From NCBI RefSeq assembly GCF_000521805.1, contig NZ_JAMB01000005.1, positions 1 through 64,000 on the forward strand: a stretch of DNA of 64,000 nucleotides, given 5' to 3'. Positions within the stretch are counted from its first letter, which is position 1, and every line of letters begins with the position of its first letter. The position numbers and the translations under genes were made by a program. The notes beneath the pieces are model-generated. The model saw only the letters and a program-made list of their open reading frames with translations, ran no database searches and was not told where the DNA came from. Shown in pieces: positions 29,139 to 36,899 of this stretch. This DNA comes from Marinomonas ushuaiensis DSM 15871 (GTDB lineage: Bacteria; Pseudomonadota; Gammaproteobacteria; Pseudomonadales; Marinomonadaceae).

Positions 29139-29981
29139 ATGAAATTATTACGATATGGCGTTAAGGGTTTTGAGAAACCTGGGTTGCTGGATGATCAAAA
29201 TCAGATTCGTGATTTAAGCGGGTACATTGATGATATTTCAGGAAACACTCTAAGTAATAAAGGAATATCTGAATTAAAAAAAATAGATATTAACTCTCTT
29301 CCAAAAGTAGAGGGAAACCCTCGAATTGGACCTTGTGTAAATCATGTTGGTAAGTTTATTTGTATTGGTTTGAATTATGCTGATCATGCTGCTGAATCAG
29401 GCATGCCAGTCCCAGAAGAACCAGTGATTTTTAGTAAATGGACATCGGCAATTGTCGGTCCGAATGATGATGTCAAAATTCCTAAAGGCTCAGAAAAAAC
29501 TGATTGGGAAGTGGAGTTAGGTGTTGTCATTGGTGAAGGTGGCAGTGATATCTCTGAAGCGGATGCAATGAAGCATGTTGCCGGATTCTGTGTCATTAAT
29601 GATGTCTCAGAGCGAGCTTTTCAATTAGAAGGCACAGGAACATGGGACAAAGGTAAAGGTTGCGATACTTTTGGCCCAACAGGCCCTTGGTTAGTTACGC
29701 CTGATGAAGTAGGTGACTTTAATGATCTTGGTATTTGGTTAGAAGTGGATGGTAAGCGTTATCAAAATGGTTCAACGTCCACCATGGTCTTCAAAGTACC
29801 TCATTTAATTGCCTACTGTAGCCGCTTTATGAGTCTGCAACCGGGTGACATCATTTCAACTGGTACTCCTCCTGGAGTTGGTTTAGGTTTTAATCCACCT
29901 ATTTATTTGAAAGGTGGTGAAGAAATGAAACTGGGAATTGATAAACTCGGAGTTCAACGTCAAACTGTTGTAAAAGCCTAA
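29139..29981 (+). CDS. FAH-family hydrolase, 2,4-diketo-3-deoxy-L-fuconate hydrolase-like
   Basis: 280 residues, typical for the family. ICIGLNYADHAAESG, EVELGVVIG (metal Glu residues), GFCVINDVSERAFQ and LQPGDIISTGTPPGVG are the FAH-fold core. With the SDR upstream it would cleave a 2,4-diketo-3-deoxy sugar acid to pyruvate plus a hydroxy acid. Also annotated in other genomes as ureidoglycolate lyase, but the neighbours support the sugar-acid reading. Followed at 30139 by a strong terminator. Confidence 0.8.
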   Translation: MKLLRYGVKGFEKPGLLDDQNQIRDLSGYIDDISGNTLSNKGISELKKIDINSLPKVEGNPRIGPCVNHVGKFICIGLNYADHAAESGMPVPEEPVIFSKWTSAIVGPNDDVKIPKGSEKTDWEVELGVVIGEGGSDISEADAMKHVAGFCVINDVSERAFQLEGTGTWDKGKGCDTFGPTGPWLVTPDEVGDFNDLGIWLEVDGKRYQNGSTSTMVFKVPHLIAYCSRFMSLQPGDIISTGTPPGVGLGFNPPIYLKGGEEMKLGIDKLGVQRQTVVKA

Positions 29982-30047
29982 GCTCAGTGATACTAACTTC
30001 TATGACAGGATTTTCTGTACTTTATATGTTTAATAACTGATTAACTA

Positions 30048-30083
30048 GGGAACCTGCGAATAAGTTGAACTATTCATCTTTAA
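30048..30083 (+). repeat. IS5-type left-end remnant
   Basis: gggaacctgcgaataagttg and the following actattcatctttaa resemble the left end of the IS5 remnants at 33758 and 38087 (tgcgaataag, then ttcattNttaa). IS5 termini read GGAAGGTGCGAATAAG. Part of a scrambled patch of IS5 debris. Confidence 0.5.
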
Positions 30084-30138
30084 TTTTTTGCAAAACGCAC
30101 TAACAGTAATTGGCTAGATCGTTTTATAAATTTCTTAT

Positions 30139-30178
30139 CACTAAATGAAGCTAAATAAGCTTCATTTAGTGAGTTTTT
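30139..30178 (+). terminator. Strong Rho-independent terminator after the sugar-acid operon
   Basis: Perfect 13-bp stem cactaaatgaagc (30139-30151) / gcttcatttagtg (30159-30171), 7-nt loop, then agttttt. Confidence 0.85.
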
Positions 30179-30184
30179 AACGGA

Positions 30185-30380
30185 TTAATCCCTCATCACT
30201 CGTATCATTTGATCCACTCTGACTACATTAGCAATGTACGAATAACATCGCTAACTTATTGTTATTTTTAGTCAATCCACGATAAATACTTTTCTAAAAC
30301 TAAGCTGATACTTGACGTCTTCTAAAGGCATGTTCGACTTTTGCTCTAATACTGGCTTTGATATATCACATTCTAATAGG
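30185..30380 (-). pseudogene. Decayed C-terminal fragment of an IS5-family transposase
   Basis: Minus-strand conceptual translation gives YIKASIRAKVEHAFR, then stops and frameshifts, YRGLTKNNNKLAMLF and, in another frame, ANVVRVDQMIRVMRD followed by a stop at 30185. IS5 transposases end KASIRARVEHPFR...YKGLLKNDNQLAMLF..ADQMIR. At least two in-frame stops and one indel, so inactive. Opposite in orientation to the fragment at 30510. Confidence 0.75.
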
Positions 30381-30509
30381 TTGTTTATTTTTTCTAAGAT
30401 GCTTTTTTAAAGTTTTTATTTTGCTTGTCTATTATTTCGAAAAAATAGCCGCAATCAACCTGTAATGGTCTAAATAAAATCAGTTATCATCAGTTCAAGT
30501 TCTAGTGGT

Positions 30510-30665
30510 TTGATGTCTTGGGTTGAGGCTGTTTTACCTTAAAGCAGGCGGATGGCAGAACAGCTTATCCGCTATTATATACAACATTGGTAAAGTATTA
30601 GTGATCCAGCCATCGAAGACACTTCACATGAGATTATGTTAATGCGCTTCTTTGAAAAATGCTTA
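30510..30665 (+). pseudogene. Decayed N-terminal fragment of an IS5-family transposase
   Basis: Plus-strand reading WVEAVLP, stop, then LIRYYIQHW, stop, SISDPAIEDTSHEIMLMRFFEK aligns by eye to the IS5 segment with [21 protein letters not shown] and MRLF. Stops and an indel show long decay. The stretch 30381-30509 shows nothing else that I recognise. Confidence 0.7.
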
Positions 30666-30682
30666 AGGGGTAGTATAAAGCG

Positions 30683-31573
30683 CTATAAATCAAGGCGAGA
30701 TTTAATAAATGTTAAAAATGCTTCGATGCGAGATGCTAAAGCTGTATGTTTGTAGTACACCGCATTGACCTGCTCTCTAGGGTTAGGGGTATTTATTGAC
30801 CCAGATAATAAGCTAACTAAATTTCCCTCTTTGATGTCTTTACTCACCATAAAGTTAGAAAGCAAAGCGATACCATTGCCCGCTAAACATAATTGACGAA
30901 CGGTTTCACCACTACTGGCTTTAAGGTTCATTGTCAATTGGATGGGGGGAGTCGTTGGTAGGGTATTTAGGCTGGTAATGTCCGAAAAGCCAATGATGTC
31001 GTGTTGAGCTAATTCTTCTACGGAGTTCGGTGTGCCATGTGCTTGTAAATAATTTGGTGAGGCGACCATGTGAAGCTGGCTTCGGCCGAGCAGGCTTGCG
31101 TGTAAACCTGAGTCTGTTAATGCACCAATTCGAATCGCTAGGTCGGTTCGTTTTTCAATCAAATCAATAATACTGTCGCTTGATACCAACTCAAGCTCGA
31201 TGTCTGGATACGCTGCTTTAAAAGGTTTAACCAAGGGTACTAATTGATGCAGTACAAAAGGGCTGGCGGCATCTAAGCGTAATCGACCGCTAGGGCGTGT
31301 TTTTTGCTCCGTTAGCGCAAACTCCGCACCAGCAATCTGTTCCATAGCACTGCGAATCGCCATGATAAAACGTTCGCCTTCATACGTTAGGCTGACTTTT
31401 CGTGTCGTACGTGTAAATAGACTGCAAGCGTGTTCTTGTTCTAAGCGTGCCACAGCACGAGATACTTTTGCGACTTGAATGTCCAATGCATTGGCCGCCG
31501 CTGAGAAGCCCCCATGATCGGCAACCGCAAGTAATATTTCTAAGTCTTCCGTTTTAGAGCGGATGCTATTCAT
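30683..31573 (-). CDS. LysR-family transcriptional regulator, divergent from an MFS pump
   Basis: 296 residues. HTH at about 20-45 (FSAAANALDIQVAKVSRAVARLEQE) and a LysR effector domain of the CrgA/AaeR-like kind (RPSGRLRLDAASPFVLHQLVPLV onward). Divergent from the MFS transporter at 31736 with 162 bp between, so probably regulates that gene and the aldo-keto reductase after it. Intact. Confidence 0.88.
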   Translation of the reverse strand: MNSIRSKTEDLEILLAVADHGGFSAAANALDIQVAKVSRAVARLEQEHACSLFTRTTRKVSLTYEGERFIMAIRSAMEQIAGAEFALTEQKTRPSGRLRLDAASPFVLHQLVPLVKPFKAAYPDIELELVSSDSIIDLIEKRTDLAIRIGALTDSGLHASLLGRSQLHMVASPNYLQAHGTPNSVEELAQHDIIGFSDITSLNTLPTTPPIQLTMNLKASSGETVRQLCLAGNGIALLSNFMVSKDIKEGNLVSLLSGSINTPNPREQVNAVYYKHTALASRIEAFLTFIKSRLDL

Positions 31574-31735
31574 TGATTATTCCATTACATTATTTTTGCA
31601 TTTATCGATAAAGTAATTTGTCATTTATGCTGTTTTTGTAAATATTAGCAAGCTTCATACTTCACTCCAACAAAACTTGAAATGTTTCTTTTAAGAACTG
31701 CTTTCTTTAAGGGATGTTTCTTCACATAGGAGTTC

Positions 31736-32929
31736 ATGATTATGCCACTTGCTCTTTGGGCGCTAACACTCAGTGCCTTTGCAATAGGAACCACAGAATT
31801 TGTTATTGTCGGCTTGATACCGACGATAGCAAATGATTTGTCTGTCAACTTGCCCAGTGCAGGCTTGCTTGTCAGTTTGTATGCGTTAGGTGTTGCGATT
31901 GGCGCGCCAGTGTTAACCGCTTTAACGGGAGCGCTTAATCGTAAATGGTTGCTCATTGGTCTAATGAGTTTGTTCATTCTTGGCAACATGCTGGCTTGGG
32001 CAGCGCCGGGGTACAACTCACTGATTGTGGCGCGTATTTTAACCGGATTGGCTCACGGAGTATTTTTCTCGATCGGTTCGACGATAGCGACTCGTTTGGT
32101 GCCGAAAGAAAAAGAAGCCAGCGCGATTGCCTTGATGTTTACAGGTTTGACAGTCGCCCTTGTTACCGGTGTTCCATTAGGAACTTGGATTGGGCAGCAT
32201 TTCGGCTGGCGTGCGACTTTTTTAGTTGTCTCAGCATTGGGCTTAGTCTCCATGATTGGCAGTGCTATCTTGGTGCCAAATAATCTAAAACAATCCCCGA
32301 GTGCCAGTTTGGTAAAACAAATGTCTGTATTGGTTAAGCCACGTTTACTTTTGGTGTATGCCATGACAGCAGTAGGTTACGGTGGAACGTTTGTGGCGTT
32401 TACATTTCTCGCATCCATTCTTGAATCTGTGAGTGGTTTCCCATCTTCCGCCATTGGTTTGATCATGTTGGTGTATGGCGTATCGGTAGCGATTGGCAAT
32501 ATCTGGGGCGGAAAAATGGCCGACCGCATTGGTCCGGTTAGTGCCTTGTCTTATATTTTCTTGGCTTTGGCTGTTGTACTGGTTCTTTTTTACTTCACTG
32601 CGCCTTATCCATGGTTAGCGTTATTAACGGTATTAGTTTGGGGAGCCTTTGCTTTTGGCAATGTGCCTGGTTTGCAAGTGTATGTAGTGCAAATTGCTGA
32701 GCGAGAAACGCCTCACGCAGTAGACGTTGCTTCGGGTTTAAATATCGCTGCGTTTAATGTAGGGATTGCTTTAGGAGCGCTGATTGGCGGACACATTGTT
32801 GATCAATATCGTTTAATCGATACGGCTTGGGTTGGTGGTGTCATTGTGTTGGTGGCGTTGGTTTTGACACGCTTTAGCGGTTACTTAGATAAAAAAGACC
32901 GTTTTGCAGTCCAATTAAATAACGTGTAA
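31736..32929 (+). CDS. MFS transporter of the sugar/arabinose efflux type
   Basis: 397 residues, 12 hydrophobic helices. ALTLSAFAIGTTEFVIVGLIP opens the protein, the subgroup signature for YdhP/AraJ-like drug and sugar efflux pumps. GALNRKWLL follows TM2 (MFS motif A region). ATG 31736 lies 6 bp after an AGGAG. The aldo-keto reductase begins 13 bp after it. Substrate unknown. Confidence 0.88.
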   Translation: MIMPLALWALTLSAFAIGTTEFVIVGLIPTIANDLSVNLPSAGLLVSLYALGVAIGAPVLTALTGALNRKWLLIGLMSLFILGNMLAWAAPGYNSLIVARILTGLAHGVFFSIGSTIATRLVPKEKEASAIALMFTGLTVALVTGVPLGTWIGQHFGWRATFLVVSALGLVSMIGSAILVPNNLKQSPSASLVKQMSVLVKPRLLLVYAMTAVGYGGTFVAFTFLASILESVSGFPSSAIGLIMLVYGVSVAIGNIWGGKMADRIGPVSALSYIFLALAVVLVLFYFTAPYPWLALLTVLVWGAFAFGNVPGLQVYVVQIAERETPHAVDVASGLNIAAFNVGIALGALIGGHIVDQYRLIDTAWVGGVIVLVALVLTRFSGYLDKKDRFAVQLNNV

Positions 32930-32942
32930 TAGGAAGGGTGCT

Positions 32943-33752
32943 ATGAAAAATATCAATTTTACGCTGGGAATGGGCACTTTTCGACGACAAGATAAAGTCG
33001 CTTATGACTCTGTGAAAATGGCGTTAGAAGAAGGCTATCGCCATATTGATACAGCACAAATCTACGGTAATGAAGCCGAAGTGGGACAAGCCATTGCAGA
33101 TAGTGGTATCCCAAGAGACGAATTGTTTATCACGACAAAAGTGTGGTTCGAAGCCTTTAGTGAGGACAAATTCGTTGAAAGTGTGAAAGAGAGTCTTTCT
33201 AAGTTGAAAATCGATTATGTTGATTTACTTTTGATTCATTGGCCGTCACCGCAAGATGAGGTAGATATGACGCTGTATCTAAATGAATTGAAAAAAACGA
33301 AAAAGATGGGGCTAGCACGCGAAATTGGTATTTCTAACTTCACCATAGCCCTAACTCAACAAGCGTTAGATATTCTTGGTGAAGGCGAACTATTCACTAA
33401 TCAAATCGAGGTGCATCCATATTTGCAAAATGACAAATTGGTGGACTATTGCCAAGCCAATGGTATTCAAGTGACAGGATACATGCCGTTTGCCTATGGC
33501 AAAGTATTAGCAAATGAGACGCTAAAATCTATTGCTGAAAAAAATCAGATCAGTACTGCACAGCTGGTTATTCAGTGGTTAGCTCAACGTGATATTATCA
33601 CGATACCGTCGTCTACTAAACGTAAGAATCTTAGGTCTAACTTTGAACAAGTAAGCGTTAAACTAAGCGATGCCGACATGAATTATATTGCCGAATTGGA
33701 CTGTAATGATAGACAAGCTAACCCTGATTTTTCTCCGAAATGGGATCTATAG
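32943..33752 (+). CDS. Aldo/keto reductase (2,5-diketo-D-gluconate reductase type)
   Basis: 269 residues, TIM-barrel NADPH oxidoreductase. GYRHIDTAQIYGNEAEVG has the catalytic Asp/Tyr, TTKVWFE the Lys, LLIHWPSP the His; IPSSTKRKNLRSN binds NADPH 2'-phosphate. Cotranscribed with the MFS gene (13 bp apart, AGGAAGGG ribosome site). Reduces aldehydes or diketo sugars; the true substrate is not known. Confidence 0.9.
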   Translation: MKNINFTLGMGTFRRQDKVAYDSVKMALEEGYRHIDTAQIYGNEAEVGQAIADSGIPRDELFITTKVWFEAFSEDKFVESVKESLSKLKIDYVDLLLIHWPSPQDEVDMTLYLNELKKTKKMGLAREIGISNFTIALTQQALDILGEGELFTNQIEVHPYLQNDKLVDYCQANGIQVTGYMPFAYGKVLANETLKSIAEKNQISTAQLVIQWLAQRDIITIPSSTKRKNLRSNFEQVSVKLSDADMNYIAELDCNDRQANPDFSPKWDL

Positions 33753-33757
33753 TGTTA

Positions 33758-33977
33758 GGAAAGATGCGAACAAGTCCTTCCCATTAGACAATTCATTCTT
33801 AACCTTCGAGTATTCCCATGTCACATCAACTCACTTTTGCCGACAGCGAATTCAACAACAAATGTCGTAAAACACGCAAAGAGATTTTCTTGGCTCGAAT
33901 GGATAACTTGATGCCGTGGCAGCTTGAAGCGGTTATTGAACCCTTCTATTCAAATGCTGGGAAGTCCAGTGAGGCCA
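33758..33977 (+). mobile_element. Truncated IS5-family element (left end plus transposase N-terminus)
   Basis: Begins with an IS5-like left inverted repeat ggaaagatgcgaacaagtcc (33758-33777). ATG 33818 then opens [19 protein letters not shown], the standard IS5 transposase N-terminus, with KEIFLARM and [17 protein letters not shown]. Homology stops near 33970, where about 45-50 of roughly 330 residues have been read. The last 20 bases of the match (33951-33970) also occur at 18791. No right end is present. Confidence 0.85.
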
Positions 33978-34168
33978 ATTTTCTTGCTGCCATATCCACA
34001 TAACCCCCCCCTATGATTTGAATAACATGATTAATCAAATCAAAATGTAATTTGAATGGAGTCCATAAACGCATCATAGGCGTTTTGAAAAGTGGGTAAA
34101 TGGAAGGCGCTTTAAGGGGCGGTTGAGCGTAAAAGTGGGGTGGTCTCGAACAAATCATTTTGTGACTT

Positions 34169-34209
34169 GGTCTACAAAATAACACTTAATAGGTTATTTT
34201 TTGTAGACC
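34169..34209. terminator. Long hairpin in the intergenic region
   Basis: Arm ggtctacaaaataac (34169-34183) pairs with gttattttttgtagacc (34193-34209), two unpaired bases, 9-nt loop, followed by ttttat. Could be an orphan terminator left by an excised gene or the core of a small repeat element. Confidence 0.45.
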
Positions 34210-34257
34210 TTTTATGGTGCTGATAAGGCTTTAATCCCACGGAAATTCTACTTTACT

Positions 34258-34470
34258 GCGAATCAAAGCAACACAAATGTCCAAAAACATGCTTTGATTC
34301 AAAGTAATTGAAAGCATGCATTTATGGATGTTTTGGTCTTTAAGGTATGAGCTAATTTGGGATGCTTTGATTAGAAGGGTAGAGGTCATGAGGTAAGAGG
34401 GGACCAAAATGGGCCAAAATCCCATGATATAGAGCTTTATTGCCTTATGTTGCTTTGATTCAAAGGATGT
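34258..34470. repeat. Cluster of ctttgattcaaag-type palindromes
   Basis: The 13-mer ctttgattcaaag (self-complementary around a central base) occurs at 34292 and 34452. A complementary gaatcaaagcaaca at 34259 forms a 14-bp inverted repeat with tgttgctttgattc at 34448, about 190 bp away. A degenerate gctttgattagaag lies near 34364. The symmetric ends suggest a MITE-like unit; I do not recognise it. No gene is visible between 33978 and 34777. Confidence 0.45.
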
Positions 34471-34539
34471 ATGTTTACTAAGGCATTGAATACGTTATAT
34501 AAAGTTGTTGAATGCCATGTAGGGGAATATTCAGAGTAA

Positions 34540-34585
34540 CCTTGACATGGTAGATGTCAGCAGTTCGAATCTGCTTAGTCCTACA
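34540..34585 (+). pseudogene. 3' fragment of a tRNA-Val
   Basis: ccttgacatgg then, after divergence, a T arm AGCAG-TTCGAAT-CTGCT, acceptor strand TAGTCCT, A and CA. About 80% identical to the 3' half of the tRNA-Val at 8406. T-stem changes are compensated (A-T replacing G-C), so it derives from a once-functional variant gene. No D arm or 5' acceptor strand is present upstream. CCA has lost one C. Confidence 0.8.
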
Positions 34586-34777
34586 GAATTACTTGACCAT
34601 TACAGTAAGCTAGTGTTTGAAATGATTGTTGGTGGGCAGCGCCAGTAATTTCCATCGAATAACATTTCGATAGAAATCACAAGCGAGCAGAATCAAGCCG
34701 CATTGGCTAATGTAAGAGTGTGCTTTTAATCATGTTGGATCATTTAGTGAATGCCTAGTGATCTTAATATTCATATT

Positions 34778-36289
34778 TTAGTTTGAAAACCGACGAGCCA
34801 ATTTTGGCTTCATCCATTTGCTCCAAACAGGTGTTTGGGTAAAAAGAATAAGCGCAATCGACATAAATAATACAGTCGATAATGGGCTACTGAATAAATG
34901 AATGAACAAGTCGGTTACGCTGCCTCGTTCTGTGAGAATGGCGCGACGCCAGTTTTCATCTGTCAGAGAGCTTAAAATCACACCTAAAATAACGGGGCCA
35001 ACTGGAAACCCGTAAAGTCGCATAAAGTAACCGAATACCCCAAATGCTAGCATCCACCAAATATCCGTAATCGCGTTGTTAATCGCATAAGCGCCAACAA
35101 TCGAAAGTAGAAAAATCAGCGGTATCAAGATGCCTTTAGGGCATTCGACAATTTTTGAGAACATTCGAATCCCCGTTAAACCGAAAATCAATACGAAAAT
35201 ATTCGCCAAGGCGAGGTTGCCAACGGTAAACCAGAACATGTGTGGCTGCTCTATCATAAGCAGAGGGCCAGGGTTTAGGCCGTGAATGAATAACGCACCA
35301 ATAAAGACGGCAGTTACTGCATCTCCCGGAATACCTAATGTAAGCATCGGAATATACGCACCACCTACGGCGGCGTTGTTAGCAGATTCTGGTGCGATTA
35401 AGCCTTCCTTCGCGCCTTCACCAAAAGGTACGTCTGGATTTTTCGTCACTCGCTTGGCGTGATCGTAGGCCATCAATGCGGCTATGTCTCCACCTGTGCC
35501 TGGTAAAGCACCAATAATGACGCCAATAAAAGAAGTTTGTAGGCTAAGAGGTAGGTACTTTTTGATATCAACCCATTTTGGAATGATACGAGAAATTTTC
35601 TGTTTTATAACGGCCTTATCCATATGGTGAAGCTGGTGTAAGGCTTCTGAAATACCAAACATGCCGATCATCACAGCAATAGGATTAATGCCGTCCCAAA
35701 GCTCTATCACACCAAAGGTAAAACGCTCTTCGACTGTCATTGGGTCCAATCCAACAGTACCGATGAGTAACCCCAAAGCTCCTGCGAAAATGCCTTTAGC
35801 GAGGCTGTTACCAGATAGCGAACCGACTAATAAAATGCCTAATATGCCAAGCATCATGTAATCACGTGGTTGGAAGGTGATGGCAAACTCACTAATAGAA
35901 GGCGCTGCCAAAGCCAGTACAATAATGCCGACAAAACCGCCGATAACAGACATAACGGTGGATAAGCCAATCGCTTCTCCCGCTAGGCCTTTTCTCGCTA
36001 ATGGGAAACCGTCTAATGCCGTTGCAATAGCCGAAGGCGCTCCTGGTATATTTAATAAAATGGCGGTTCGAGAACCACCATACACGCCACCCATATAAAC
36101 ACCAATCATAAGACAAAGCGCATTGTTTACATCCCATGAAAAGGTGAAAGAGATCAAGATGGAAACGGCCATCGTGACTGACAATCCCGGAATAGCACCA
36201 ACATAGATGCCTAAAAAAGTCCCTAATGCGGTTAATCCTAGCAACTCTGGAGATAGCCATGACATGGCGAAAAAACTCAAAGAATCCAT
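34778..36289 (-). CDS. tctA: TctA-family tripartite tricarboxylate transporter large permease
   Basis: 503 residues, about 11-12 hydrophobic helices. GTFLGIYVGAIPGLSVTMAVSILI near the N-terminus and GVIIGALPGTGGDIAALMAYDHAKR in the middle are the duplicated TctA signature. Works with TctB and the periplasmic TctC to import carboxylates using an ion gradient. Eight bases after tctB on the minus strand. No TctDE two-component regulator is nearby. Confidence 0.93.
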   Translation of the reverse strand: MDSLSFFAMSWLSPELLGLTALGTFLGIYVGAIPGLSVTMAVSILISFTFSWDVNNALCLMIGVYMGGVYGGSRTAILLNIPGAPSAIATALDGFPLARKGLAGEAIGLSTVMSVIGGFVGIIVLALAAPSISEFAITFQPRDYMMLGILGILLVGSLSGNSLAKGIFAGALGLLIGTVGLDPMTVEERFTFGVIELWDGINPIAVMIGMFGISEALHQLHHMDKAVIKQKISRIIPKWVDIKKYLPLSLQTSFIGVIIGALPGTGGDIAALMAYDHAKRVTKNPDVPFGEGAKEGLIAPESANNAAVGGAYIPMLTLGIPGDAVTAVFIGALFIHGLNPGPLLMIEQPHMFWFTVGNLALANIFVLIFGLTGIRMFSKIVECPKGILIPLIFLLSIVGAYAINNAITDIWWMLAFGVFGYFMRLYGFPVGPVILGVILSSLTDENWRRAILTERGSVTDLFIHLFSSPLSTVLFMSIALILFTQTPVWSKWMKPKLARRFSN

Positions 36290-36296
36290 AAAATGA

Positions 36297-36812
36297 TTAT
36301 CTCCACAAGGCTTTAATTGAAGCTATGATTTCACGCTCAGGGACAATGCCTTCTGGCAATACCACTTGAAAAGCGAGGCGAAAAATGACGTAGACCACCA
36401 TCAAAGAAAGTAAGGTGATAGACAATGTGGTTAGTACACTACGACGGTATAAAAACTGAATGGTAATAAACAAAAATAAAAAGCTCGAAAGAATAAAGCC
36501 AAGGCTTTCGAGTATTACTGCATACACCAAAATGAGAGCCATAATAATGGCTACCATAGGAGGCAAACAATTATGAGCAAAGCGTTCGCCTTTGGCTGCA
36601 GGAAGTTTCAGAGTATTAACAAAGATAATACACGAGGCCAGAACCATTGCCGCAGAAGTCGCCATAGGAAAGGCACCAGCGGAACTTAATTCGCTGAATC
36701 CTGCAATGCTATACGCTTGAAAAAACAAATACACGCTGCCTAGAACCAATAATAAACCAAAAGTACGTTCACCCGGTTTGCGTGTTTTTTGTGAAGAGAA
36801 TTGACTGGACAT
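36297..36812 (-). CDS. tctB: TctB-family tripartite tricarboxylate transporter small permease
   Basis: 171 residues with four or five hydrophobic helices (for example TFGLLLVLGSVYLFFQAYSIAGF at about 18-40, and a C-terminal LLSLMVVYVIFRLAFQVVLPEG). The VVLPEGI ending is typical of TctB. Lies between tctC and tctA. Confidence 0.88.
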   Translation of the reverse strand: MSSQFSSQKTRKPGERTFGLLLVLGSVYLFFQAYSIAGFSELSSAGAFPMATSAAMVLASCIIFVNTLKLPAAKGERFAHNCLPPMVAIIMALILVYAVILESLGFILSSFLFLFITIQFLYRRSVLTTLSITLLSLMVVYVIFRLAFQVVLPEGIVPEREIIASIKALWR

Positions 36813-36899
36813 TGTTACCCTAGATAAAACGAAAAATAGAGTGATAAAACCAGTCTAACTTGTTTTATCACTCTATGCGGTCAATGGAGATCTAGACAG

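Noticed and set aside
33946..34185. Minus-strand reading frame of 79 codons
   Set aside because: It runs antisense through the IS5 remnant and adjacent non-coding sequence, with no ribosome site and no recognisable domain.
34169..34209. Riboswitch or small RNA
   Set aside because: Only a simple hairpin with a short T stretch, no conserved aptamer core recognised.
34540..34585. Second functional tRNA gene
   Set aside because: Only the anticodon-loop to 3' end portion is present, upstream bases cannot form D or acceptor arms, and CCA has lost a base.
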